From the NCBI GenBank assembly GCA_026986655.1, contig JALSOD010000305.1:1-6343 (forward strand): DNA of 6,343 bases, in the 5' to 3' direction. The notes beneath the pieces were generated by a model that was not told the DNA's origin, made no database searches, and was given only the letters and a program-made list of their open reading frames with translations. The DNA comes from Caldifarciminota bacterium. Its GTDB lineage: Bacteria; Hydrothermota; Hydrothermia; B15-G9; WFZT01. Every line of letters starts with the position of its first letter. The first letter of the stretch is position 1. The position numbers were made by a program, and so were the translations under genes. Positions 1 to 6,075 of the stretch are shown here, in pieces.

Positions 1-2414
1 TTCTAAAACACCGGGAGGGTGAAAAGGTTCAGATACTCGCCCCTATGGTAAGGGGAAGGAAAGGAGAATTTAGAGACCTCTTTGAGAGAATTCGAAAGCT
101 CGGTTTTGTAAGAGTAAGAGTGGATGGAAGGATTTACCGTATAGAAGATGTTCCTGAGTTGGAAAAATACAAAAATCACACTATTGAGATTATAGTTGAC
201 AGAATAAAACTAAAGGAGGGAATAAGATCCCGACTTGCCGATTCCATTGAACAGGCTTTAAAAGTTGCGGATGGACTTGTTACGGTAATTTTTGGGGATG
301 GAAGGGAGGAAATTTTCAGTGAAAAACTCATGTGTCCAGTGTGCGGATTCTCCATGCCAGAGCCAGAGCCAAGACTCTTCTCCTTTAACTCTCCATACGG
401 CGCATGTCCGGCGTGTAATGGTCTCGGAGTAAAACTTGAAATTGATCCGGACCTTCTCATTTCAAATCCGGACCTCTCTATTTTTGAGGGAGCAATCAGG
501 CCATGGGGAGTTCCAAATCCTTTCATTGAAACAAAACTTGAAAAACTGGCGGCAATATACAACGTTGACCTCAACAAACCGTGGAAAGAACTCCCGGTTG
601 AGTTTAGAAATGTGATAATTTATGGCACAGAGGATCCTAAAGAGTATTCACTAAACTCCGAGAATTTTGAGTCGGAATATTTTTTCTACGAAGGCATCAT
701 CCCTCATCTATGGAGAAGATACAGGAGCACAGAGTCCGATTGGGTTAAGAATGAAATTGAGAGCTACATGGTGAAAAGGACGTGTCCAGTGTGTGGAGGC
801 TCAAGGCTGAAAAGGGAAGCACTTTCTGTGAAAATAGATGGTAGATCCATCCACGATATAACGAGAATGACGATCAAAGAAGCCCATGAGTTTTTCATGA
901 ATTTTAACCCAACCGGTAAGGCTTTGATTATCGCAAGGCAAATCCTCAAAGAAATTCGTGCGCGACTCGGGTTTTTATTGGATGTTGGCCTGGATTACCT
1001 CACGTTAGATAGGCCCACTGAAACACTGTCAGCTGGTGAGGATCAGCGGGTAAGACTCGCAACCCAGATAGGCTCTGGACTAACAGGGGTACTCTACGTG
1101 CTTGATGAGCCCACTATTGGTCTACACCCACGAGATACGGCAAGACTGGTTAACACCCTGCTGAAGCTGAGAGACCTCGGAAATACAGTGATTGTTGTTG
1201 AACACGACAGGTACACCATCGAACATGCGGATTTTGTCATTGATCTTGGACCCGGTGCAGGGGAAAAGGGTGGCTATGTCACAGCAACAGGCACACCAGA
1301 GAAGATAAAAAAAAGCTCACGATCTCTCACTGGAAAGTATTTAGCTGGGGAAAAGAGCATTCCTGTACCAACCGTTCGTAATAAACCTTCAGACAAATGG
1401 CTAATAGTAATAGGAGCACGTGCGAACAACCTTAAAAATATCACTGTTAAAATTCCTCTTGGGCTATTCGTCGTGGTAACCGGTGTCTCGGGCTCAGGAA
1501 AATCCACCCTCGTTCAGGACACCCTGAAGAATGCATTAATGAGATATTTCTACAACTCAAGAGTCGAAGTTGGAGAACACGATGAAATCTTAGGAGTTGA
1601 ATACATTGATAAAGTTGTGGATATAGATCAATCTCCCATCGGGAGAACACCTCGTTCAAATCCCGCCACCTATACCTCCGCTTTCACACCCATCAGAGAA
1701 CTTTTTGCCTCATTGCCAGAGGCCAGAATGCGCGGCTATGCTCCGGGGAGATTCTCCTTCAACGTCAGAGGCGGTAGATGTGAGGCCTGCCAGGGTGAGG
1801 GATTTGTGAAGATTGAGATGCAGTTTCTTCCCGATGTATACATACCGTGCGAGGTCTGTAAGGGTAAAAGGTACAATCGTGAGACACTCGAGGTTAAATA
1901 CAAGGGTAAATCCATCGCCGATGTGCTCGACATGAGTGTAGACGAAGCCTACGAACTTTTTAAAGAGATCCCCCAGATAGAACGTAAACTCAAACTGCTC
2001 AAAGAAGTCGGGCTCGGGTATATAAAATTGGGACAGCCCGCTACAACCCTCTCAGGGGGTGAGGCCCAAAGGGTAAAACTTGCAAAGGAACTCTCGAAAG
2101 TCGCCACCGGAAGAACTCTCTATATTCTTGACGAGCCGACAACTGGACTTCACTTCGAAGATGTTAAAAAACTCATCAAAGTGCTAAAAAAACTTGTCGA
2201 AAAGGGTAATACTGTTCTGGTAATTGAGCATAACCTTGATGTTATAAAATCCGCCGACTGGATCATTGATCTCGGCCCCGAAGGTGGAGACAGAGGCGGA
2301 GAAATTATCGCTGAAGGCCCACCAGAAGTAATAGCAACAACTCCAGCATCTATTACCGGTAAATTTTTAAGAGAAGAACTCCGTATCCCTTCGAAAAAAG
2401 TGAGGAGGAAATGA
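1..2414 (+). CDS. uvrA: UvrA excinuclease ABC ATPase subunit (5' partial)
   Basis: DNA-damage recognition ATPase of nucleotide excision repair; in the cytoplasm it loads UvrB onto damaged DNA. The frame is open from base 3, before the first ATG at 45, and the 14 extra residues end in ILAP, continuing into the conserved VRGRKGEF block, so the gene starts upstream of the window. 803 residues are visible; the family is about 940, so the N-terminus with the first Walker A is missing. Counting from base 3: Cys pairs at 111/114 and 135/138 (first zinc module), CPVCGGSRL at 261, ABC signature I LSAGEDQRVRL at 342-352, Walker B LDEPTIGLH at 367-375, switch His 401, second Walker A GVSGSGKST at 494-502, C-terminal zinc module Cys 593/596/616/619, signature II LSGGEAQRVKL at 683-693, Walker B LDEPTTGLH at 709-717, His 743. 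Signature I is atypical (SAGED instead of SGGEA). The stop overlaps a micro-ORF by ATGA. Identification is secure. Confidence 0.97.
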   Translation, partial: LKHREGEKVQILAPMVRGRKGEFRDLFERIRKLGFVRVRVDGRIYRIEDVPELEKYKNHTIEIIVDRIKLKEGIRSRLADSIEQALKVADGLVTVIFGDGREEIFSEKLMCPVCGFSMPEPEPRLFSFNSPYGACPACNGLGVKLEIDPDLLISNPDLSIFEGAIRPWGVPNPFIETKLEKLAAIYNVDLNKPWKELPVEFRNVIIYGTEDPKEYSLNSENFESEYFFYEGIIPHLWRRYRSTESDWVKNEIESYMVKRTCPVCGGSRLKREALSVKIDGRSIHDITRMTIKEAHEFFMNFNPTGKALIIARQILKEIRARLGFLLDVGLDYLTLDRPTETLSAGEDQRVRLATQIGSGLTGVLYVLDEPTIGLHPRDTARLVNTLLKLRDLGNTVIVVEHDRYTIEHADFVIDLGPGAGEKGGYVTATGTPEKIKKSSRSLTGKYLAGEKSIPVPTVRNKPSDKWLIVIGARANNLKNITVKIPLGLFVVVTGVSGSGKSTLVQDTLKNALMRYFYNSRVEVGEHDEILGVEYIDKVVDIDQSPIGRTPRSNPATYTSAFTPIRELFASLPEARMRGYAPGRFSFNVRGGRCEACQGEGFVKIEMQFLPDVYIPCEVCKGKRYNRETLEVKYKGKSIADVLDMSVDEAYELFKEIPQIERKLKLLKEVGLGYIKLGQPATTLSGGEAQRVKLAKELSKVATGRTLYILDEPTTGLHFEDVKKLIKVLKKLVEKGNTVLVIEHNLDVIKSADWIIDLGPEGGDRGGEIIAEGPPEVIATTPASITGKFLREELRIPSKKVRRK
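2402..2408 (+). promoter_or_regulatory. Shine-Dalgarno-like GAGGAGG inside the uvrA 3' end
   Basis: GAGGAGG lies immediately before the ATG at 2411, within the last codons of uvrA. Using the first GAGG gives a workable 5-base spacer; the second copy would be too close. Together with the ATGA stop/start overlap this looks like a translational-coupling site for a gene that once followed uvrA. It could also be a chance result of the Lys/Arg-rich UvrA tail, which is encoded by purine-rich codons. Confidence 0.4.
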
Positions 2415-2443
2415 CCCCTCTGGATCTCCAGGTTAAAATTTAA
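2411..2443 (+). pseudogene. Ten-residue ORF, possible remnant of a DivIVA-type gene
   Basis: The frame reads MTPLDLQVKI and then TAA, starting with an ATG that overlaps the uvrA stop in ATGA and is preceded by GAGGAGG. DivIVA-domain proteins (cell-pole and division coiled-coil proteins) typically begin with M, one or two residues, then TPLDI followed by three residues, often a Lys, then EF. The TPLD-Leu-x-x-Lys here fits that start, and the codon after the stop is TTT (Phe). After that the frame quickly meets more stops and nothing DivIVA-like (no GYD..EVD block) is seen. The similarity is only about six residues, so a chance match is possible. If real, it is the stub of a deleted gene formerly coupled to uvrA. 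Confidence 0.35.
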
Positions 2444-2448
2444 TTTGA

Positions 2449-2467
2449 AATAAACTGACAGTTTATT
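2449..2467. terminator. AT-rich inverted repeat between convergent genes
   Basis: AATAAACT, a three-base loop GAC, then AGTTTATT form a perfect 8-bp inverted repeat in the spacer between uvrA and the minus-strand propeller gene. It has one G-C pair and no clean U-tract on either side, so as an intrinsic terminator it would be weak. Its position between converging genes is the main support for a bidirectional terminator role. Confidence 0.3.
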
Positions 2468-2482
2468 ATCTAATTTAAATCA

Positions 2483-2500
2483 TCGCTATCAGCGAATTTT
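2483..2500 (+). terminator. Short hairpin with T-run, possible uvrA terminator
   Basis: TCGCT, loop ATC, AGCGA form a 5-bp stem with three G-C pairs. It is followed on the plus strand by ATTTT, so it reads as a small intrinsic terminator for uvrA transcripts. It overlaps the stop codon and last codons of the convergent minus-strand gene. The short stem makes this a tentative call. Confidence 0.3.
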
Positions 2501-4042
2501 GACAAATCTATCAAGTATACCTTTACTCTTCAAGAAATAAACTCCCTGAGGTAAATCACCGATGTATGCCCTTCTACCAGTAAATTCTTTGACTACCCTC
2601 CCTGTGGCGGAAATTATTTTTACAGTTGAAGTTGTGGAACTCACGAGTTCAACATAGTTTCTCACCACGTTACTGCTCAAATAATCTCTAAATTTCTGGA
2701 AATTCTCATTGACAAGAGTAGTAGTCGTGTCCTTTCCAAAATACACGTCCTGGGTTCCCTCTCTCGTATCCGTCCATACCATGAATGGTTTTCCATTCCA
2801 CGTATCGAGTCCAATGTACTCTCCGATAAGGCCAGACTTCCCTGCAACTGGATTGCTTGAGACTGATGTGACCCTGATGTTTGGAGTCCATGTCTCACCG
2901 CCATCGTAGGATTGGGTCAGGTAAACATCCATCAGAATGTTGTCTGGATCATTTCGTCGATCGTAAAAAATCACTGTTATAACACCGTGTTGATCCACAT
3001 CTATCCAGGGATGGAACTGGTCAATCACAACTCCTTCCGGGTCATCGTTCAATCTTACTGGTTCAGTCCAGCTTTCACCTCTGTCAGTGGACTTTCTGAA
3101 AAATATATCCGTTCCATTTGTATCTGTTGAATCCATGTAAACAACGTAAAGATTTCCGTAAAATGGACTTCCGGGATTTACATCTGTTGCGAGGGCAGGG
3201 TAGGAGATGACAAGAAGTTGTGGATTAAGAGTATACCAACCACCATTTATATTCGTTATTGGCACAGGAGCTGTAAAGGATTGGCCACCGTCTGAAGATC
3301 TCACCAGCTCAAGCGTTTCGTCCATGTAGTTGAGCCAGCCCACATAGACAATTCCGGAGTCTCCAACCGTTACAGCCGGCCATTGAACGCCATATGTCAG
3401 GGTGCTTATATGCATGGGTGAAGACCATGTGACTCCATGATCGGTAGAAACTGAAATATTTATGCCACCATTTGTGTAATCGTAAAACCTGGTCCAGACT
3501 ACGTACAAATTGCCACGAAACGGCGAATTTTGAACATTATCTGCTGTAATTAATTCCTTGTCCTCAAAGGCGTCACTGTGGGCATTAACGACTGTATAAG
3601 GCCCTTCCCAGCTCATTCCGCCATCTCTGGACTTGAAGACGAAGATTCCGGATGTGGAGGCATCTGGTGGTAGAGAAAGCACGACTGCATAAAAATAACC
3701 GGAATCATCGACAGTTATGCCAGGATCACTGTCCCATGCGTAGGGAGTCCCTGCAAAGAGTGTATCATGCCATGTATTTCCACCATCAAATGTATAACCA
3801 AATGCTACCTGACGATATCCAAGCCTGAAGTCTCTCCACACTGCTACCATATTTAGAGAGTCATATGGATTTATAACGATCTGCTCTTCGTTTTGTATAT
3901 TGGTCGTAACACTGTTGATCCTGATATTGAGATAATTTGTTACTACGGTGTCTTTTCCACTCTTCACAACTACCTCATCCGGTTCGAAGAGTGCGAGTGG
4001 TTTCATGGGGTTGTAAAAAATCAGAGCAAGTAAAAAACTCAT
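2489..4042 (-). CDS. Secreted six-Asp-box (BNR) beta-propeller protein with T9SS-like C-terminal domain
   Basis: 517 residues. Six Asp-box motifs (S/T-x-D-x-G-x-S/T-W/F) are visible at residues 84-91, 138-145, 199-206, 249-256, 318-325 and 378-385, spaced 50-69 residues, which fits a six-bladed sialidase-type propeller. The N-terminal block NEEQIVINPYDSLNMVAVW and the later FYDRRNDPDN are typical of BNR proteins often auto-named exo-sialidase. I do not see the FRIP motif of true sialidases, so enzymatic activity is not supported. Residues about 463-517 (VKIISATGRVVKEF, then DLPQGVYFLKS and a basic KIR end) resemble a type A T9SS sorting domain, implying export across the outer membrane or surface anchoring. 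The first ten residues are hydrophobic but lack the usual positive charge, so the signal peptide is weak. The start is well fixed: GGAGGTGA precedes it and an in-frame TGA lies just upstream. The substrate is unknown. Confidence 0.88.
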   Translation of the reverse strand: MSFLLALIFYNPMKPLALFEPDEVVVKSGKDTVVTNYLNIRINSVTTNIQNEEQIVINPYDSLNMVAVWRDFRLGYRQVAFGYTFDGGNTWHDTLFAGTPYAWDSDPGITVDDSGYFYAVVLSLPPDASTSGIFVFKSRDGGMSWEGPYTVVNAHSDAFEDKELITADNVQNSPFRGNLYVVWTRFYDYTNGGINISVSTDHGVTWSSPMHISTLTYGVQWPAVTVGDSGIVYVGWLNYMDETLELVRSSDGGQSFTAPVPITNINGGWYTLNPQLLVISYPALATDVNPGSPFYGNLYVVYMDSTDTNGTDIFFRKSTDRGESWTEPVRLNDDPEGVVIDQFHPWIDVDQHGVITVIFYDRRNDPDNILMDVYLTQSYDGGETWTPNIRVTSVSSNPVAGKSGLIGEYIGLDTWNGKPFMVWTDTREGTQDVYFGKDTTTTLVNENFQKFRDYLSSNVVRNYVELVSSTTSTVKIISATGRVVKEFTGRRAYIGDLPQGVYFLKSKGILDRFVKIR

Positions 4043-4045
4043 TCT

Positions 4046-4053
4046 TCACCTCC
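4046..4053 (-). promoter_or_regulatory. Strong Shine-Dalgarno for the propeller gene
   Basis: On the minus strand GGAGGTGA stands just before the ATG at 4042, with the GGAGG core six bases from the start. An in-frame TGA overlaps this site, so no earlier start is possible. This decides the start codon and therefore the unusual uncharged N-terminus of the protein. Confidence 0.8.
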
Positions 4054-4069
4054 GATTAAATTTTTGAGA

Positions 4070-4077
4070 ATTATAAT
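4070..4077. promoter_or_regulatory. Overlapping divergent -10 boxes (TATAAT on both strands)
   Basis: The sequence ATTATAAT holds a perfect TATAAT on the plus strand (4072-4077) and another on the minus strand (complement of 4070-4075). They sit in the 76-base spacer between the divergent propeller and glycosyltransferase genes. The predicted starts would give leaders of about 35 bases (plus) and 20 bases (minus, carrying the strong SD). I find no good TTGACA at the right spacing for either direction, so one or both may depend on an activator or be chance AT-rich sequence. Confidence 0.4.
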
Positions 4078-4118
4078 GATGGACATACAAATTATCCGCA
4101 GATTAAAATTCAAGCTCA

Positions 4119-5231
4119 ATGAAAATTCTGGTTATCAACTGGCAAGATATTAAAAATCCCCGGGCCGGCGGTGCAGAAGTGCATCTGCACGATTTCTTTT
4201 GGAGAATTGCTGGCATGGGACATGATGTGACAATTATTGTTTCAGGTTTCAAGGGGGCTCCAAAAGAAGAGATAATCGACGGGATGAAAATCTATCGTAT
4301 CGGAGGAAGAAATTATTTCAACTTCGTCCTTCCATTCGTTTACTGGACAAAATTCCACAAAATAGATTTTGACGTTTTAGTCCTTGATATTAACAAAATC
4401 CCCTTCTTTACCCTGCTACTTGAGAAAAGACCAAAAGTGGGCATAGCCCATCATTTATTTGGAAAATCTATTTTCCTTGAAGTGCCAGTACCAATGGCCC
4501 TCTATGTCTATCTAACAGAGTATTTATTTTTTAAATTGGCGAAAAACTTACCTTTTATCGCTGTATCTCCGAGCACAGCTGAAGAGCTAAAAAAAAGAGG
4601 TGTTAGACATGTGAAAATTATCTATAATTGCGTTAATAAAGAAAAATATCGTGTTCTCGGAATTCCAAAAACTACCTATCCATCAGTTACCTACCTCGGC
4701 AGAATCACAAAGTACAAATCCGTCGATCATCTGATAGACGCCTTTAGAATCGTAAAAGCCCATGTTCCAGAGGCAAAACTCACCATTGTTGGAGAGGGAC
4801 CATACAGAAATAAACTCATGGAGTATGCAAAAGGATTGGATGTGGAGTTCACAGGATTCGTCTCAGAGGAGAAAAAAGTTGAAATTTTGAATAGAAGCTG
4901 GGTTGTGGTAAATCCATCGGTTAAAGAAGGTTGGGGCCTCACTGTAATAGAAGCTAATGCCTGTGGAACTCCTGTCATTGCTGCCAATTCTCCTGGACTC
5001 CGCGATTCTGTGAAGAATGGAGAAACAGGTATCCTCTATCCATACGGGGATATCGAGAAATTGGCGGCAGAAATTGTTCGTGTCTTAACAGATGAGAGAT
5101 TACGAGAGACTCTATCCCAAAATGCCCTCACATGGTCACAAAACTTCGACTGTGACAAAAACGCAGAGAAGTTACTAAGATTTTTAGCCGAAGCCAGGAG
5201 ATTCCCTTTATCAACGAGACCTGATTTTTAA
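4119..5231 (+). CDS. GT4-family glycosyltransferase (GT-B fold)
   Basis: 370 residues, a full-length retaining glycosyltransferase of family 4, expected to transfer a sugar from a nucleotide-sugar donor to a lipid-linked or polysaccharide acceptor at the cytoplasmic face of the membrane. The N-terminal domain opens with MKILVINWQDIKNPRAGGAE, the GGAE glycine loop at 17-20. The C-terminal donor-binding domain has YLGRITKYKSVDHLIDAF at 192-209, the VGEGPYR loop at 224-230 and the EGWGLTVIE EX7E motif with Glu 270 and Glu 278, followed by ACGTPVIA. The segment around 125-150 is hydrophobic/aromatic and may touch the membrane; there is no signal peptide. The ATG matches the family N-terminus, but I see no Shine-Dalgarno in front of it. 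Donor and acceptor cannot be told from sequence. It is divergent from the propeller gene and ends one base before the convergent HEPN gene. Confidence 0.93.
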   Translation: MKILVINWQDIKNPRAGGAEVHLHDFFWRIAGMGHDVTIIVSGFKGAPKEEIIDGMKIYRIGGRNYFNFVLPFVYWTKFHKIDFDVLVLDINKIPFFTLLLEKRPKVGIAHHLFGKSIFLEVPVPMALYVYLTEYLFFKLAKNLPFIAVSPSTAEELKKRGVRHVKIIYNCVNKEKYRVLGIPKTTYPSVTYLGRITKYKSVDHLIDAFRIVKAHVPEAKLTIVGEGPYRNKLMEYAKGLDVEFTGFVSEEKKVEILNRSWVVVNPSVKEGWGLTVIEANACGTPVIAANSPGLRDSVKNGETGILYPYGDIEKLAAEIVRVLTDERLRETLSQNALTWSQNFDCDKNAEKLLRFLAEARRFPLSTRPDF

Positions 5232-5232
5232 G

Positions 5233-5636
5233 TTATAATTTATCACCGGAAATTCCCAATTTCTTAAGAACAAAGTCTTTTACTTTTTGGGCAATTTGAA
5301 ATGCCTCTTTTGCTTCAGTTATAGATGGGATATAGAATTCATCTGGGTATCGTATTTCAACGGCATAAAAACCCAATGTTTGGGTTATTCCATAAAGTTT
5401 CTTGAATTCACCGTCTGTGTCTGAACATAGTTTTATTAGATATTCGATACTGTGTACCCTACCGATTCTACGCCCTTTTCGACAAGATAAGCTTTAAGTA
5501 ACTTCTCAACAGCCTGCTGAGAATGGAAACAGACGCTATCCGTGATTATCTCTTCATCAGAGAAATTTAAAAGTTTTTCAGCAGTTTTAAAATCATTTAA
5601 AGCTTTAATGAGCCACTGTTTGGTTTCACTCTTCAA
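5233..5636 (-). pseudogene. HEPN-domain protein, frameshifted (partner of MNT)
   Basis: HEPN proteins are all-alpha and pair with MNT nucleotidyltransferases, usually as the toxin half. From a TTG start at 5636 the first frame gives 66 residues with the HEPN signature FHSQQAVEKLLKAYLVEKG at 37-55, then diverges and stops at 5436. The adjacent frame continues without a break from about base 5462 to a TAA at 5233-5235 (SIEYLIKLCSD, then VEIRYPDEFYIPS, ITEAKEAFQIAQKV), as expected for the second half of the domain. Adding one G to the GGG run at 5457-5459 joins the halves into 134 residues, a normal family length. The restored protein has a single Arg (96, in RYPDEF) and no RX4-6H RNase motif. 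The start overlaps the MNT gene by 11 bases; TTG is the only in-frame start after an upstream TGA. Either a real inactivating deletion or a one-base assembly error. Confidence 0.85.
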
Positions 5637-5964
5637 AGTGTAACGCCCTCCTCAAAAGCTTTTTTACAACACTACCTATTACTCCCCTCCTTTCATTTGC
5701 CTCCTTCTCCGACTTTATTAGAATGTCACAAGGTATGAATTCTTCGGCAAGCTTCCTTCTCAAAATATGAGAGATTCTTATCTTCTCCTTTCTTGGGAGT
5801 TTTTTATCCACAATTACAAGTAAATCCCAATCACTCCCTGTTTCCCAATCTCCCCTTGCCCTCGAACCAAAGAGGATAATTTTCTTCAATTTTACTTCCT
5901 CTCCTTCAAGAACCTCCTGGATTCTCCCTCTTATTATATCTCTAACTGTCCCTTCACCCTTCAT
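5626..5964 (-). CDS. MNT-type minimal nucleotidyltransferase (antitoxin-like)
   Basis: 112 residues from the ATG at 5964; an in-frame TTG at 5973 would add three. The core GSRARGDWETGSDWDLLVIV is the canonical GSX10DXD motif of the DNA polymerase beta superfamily, with both motif aspartates present and a third acidic residue in PCDILI (Asp 80 from this ATG), so the catalytic triad looks intact. In studied MNT/HEPN pairs (MntA-HepT) the MNT protein transfers AMP to the HEPN toxin and neutralises it. The gene is first of a two-gene unit and overlaps the HEPN start by 11 bases. The tail is basic (VVKKLLRRALHFEE). No clear Shine-Dalgarno is seen before either start. The family is clear; the antitoxin role is inferred from the neighbour. 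Confidence 0.9.
   Translation of the reverse strand: MKGEGTVRDIIRGRIQEVLEGEEVKLKKIILFGSRARGDWETGSDWDLLVIVDKKLPRKEKIRISHILRRKLAEEFIPCDILIKSEKEANERRGVIGSVVKKLLRRALHFEE
5646..5651 (-). promoter_or_regulatory. Shine-Dalgarno for the TTG start of the HEPN gene
   Basis: GGAGGG lies nine bases before TTG 5634-5636 on the minus strand, inside the last codons of the MNT gene. An in-frame TGA precedes it and no ATG or GTG is available in this frame, so this site supports the rare TTG start and coupling of HEPN translation to MNT. Confidence 0.6.
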
Positions 5965-5973
5965 ATTTTTCAA

Positions 5974-6075
5974 TTTTAGGTATCCACAAATAATTAGCGA
6001 TTAAAACCTAATGGGCAATTTCTCCAAAGTCAAGATGAAATTTAAAGTACACCAATAAAAGTTAGTCTTCTTAAA
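5974..6075. other. Intergenic spacer upstream of the MNT/HEPN unit
   Basis: About 100 AT-rich bases between the minus-strand gene at the right edge and the MNT start. It should hold the MNT promoter: TTGACT is seen on the minus strand (complement of 6028-6033), but no convincing -10 stands at 16-18 bases from it. No strong hairpin or inverted repeat suggesting an operator or a terminator for the upstream gene was found. Confidence 0.4.

Noticed and set aside
176..577. Minus-strand 133-codon open frame inside uvrA
   Set aside because: It lies wholly opposite a strongly conserved UvrA region (zinc module), and its translation is low-complexity with no recognisable motif.
2912..3130. Plus-strand open frame opposite the propeller gene
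   Set aside because: It is antisense to a gene with six regular Asp-boxes and has no SD or recognisable protein.
2489..4042. Calling the propeller protein a sialidase
   Set aside because: Asp-boxes are structural and occur in many propellers; the FRIP motif and a clear arginine triad are not seen.
5261..5270. Perfect palindrome TTCTTAAGAA as an operator or terminator
   Set aside because: It falls inside the restored HEPN reading frame, is only 10 bases with no loop or T-run, and such AT-rich palindromes arise by chance.
5436..5636. A genuine 66-residue mini-HEPN protein
   Set aside because: The second half of the domain is present in the adjacent frame with no stops, ending one base from the next gene, which indicates a frameshift instead of a natural short protein.
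6010..6033. TTGACT on the minus strand as the -35 of an MNT promoter
   Set aside because: The best AT-rich -10 candidate (TTTAAT) is about 22 bases away and the 17-base position reads TAGGTT, so no convincing sigma-70 promoter is formed.
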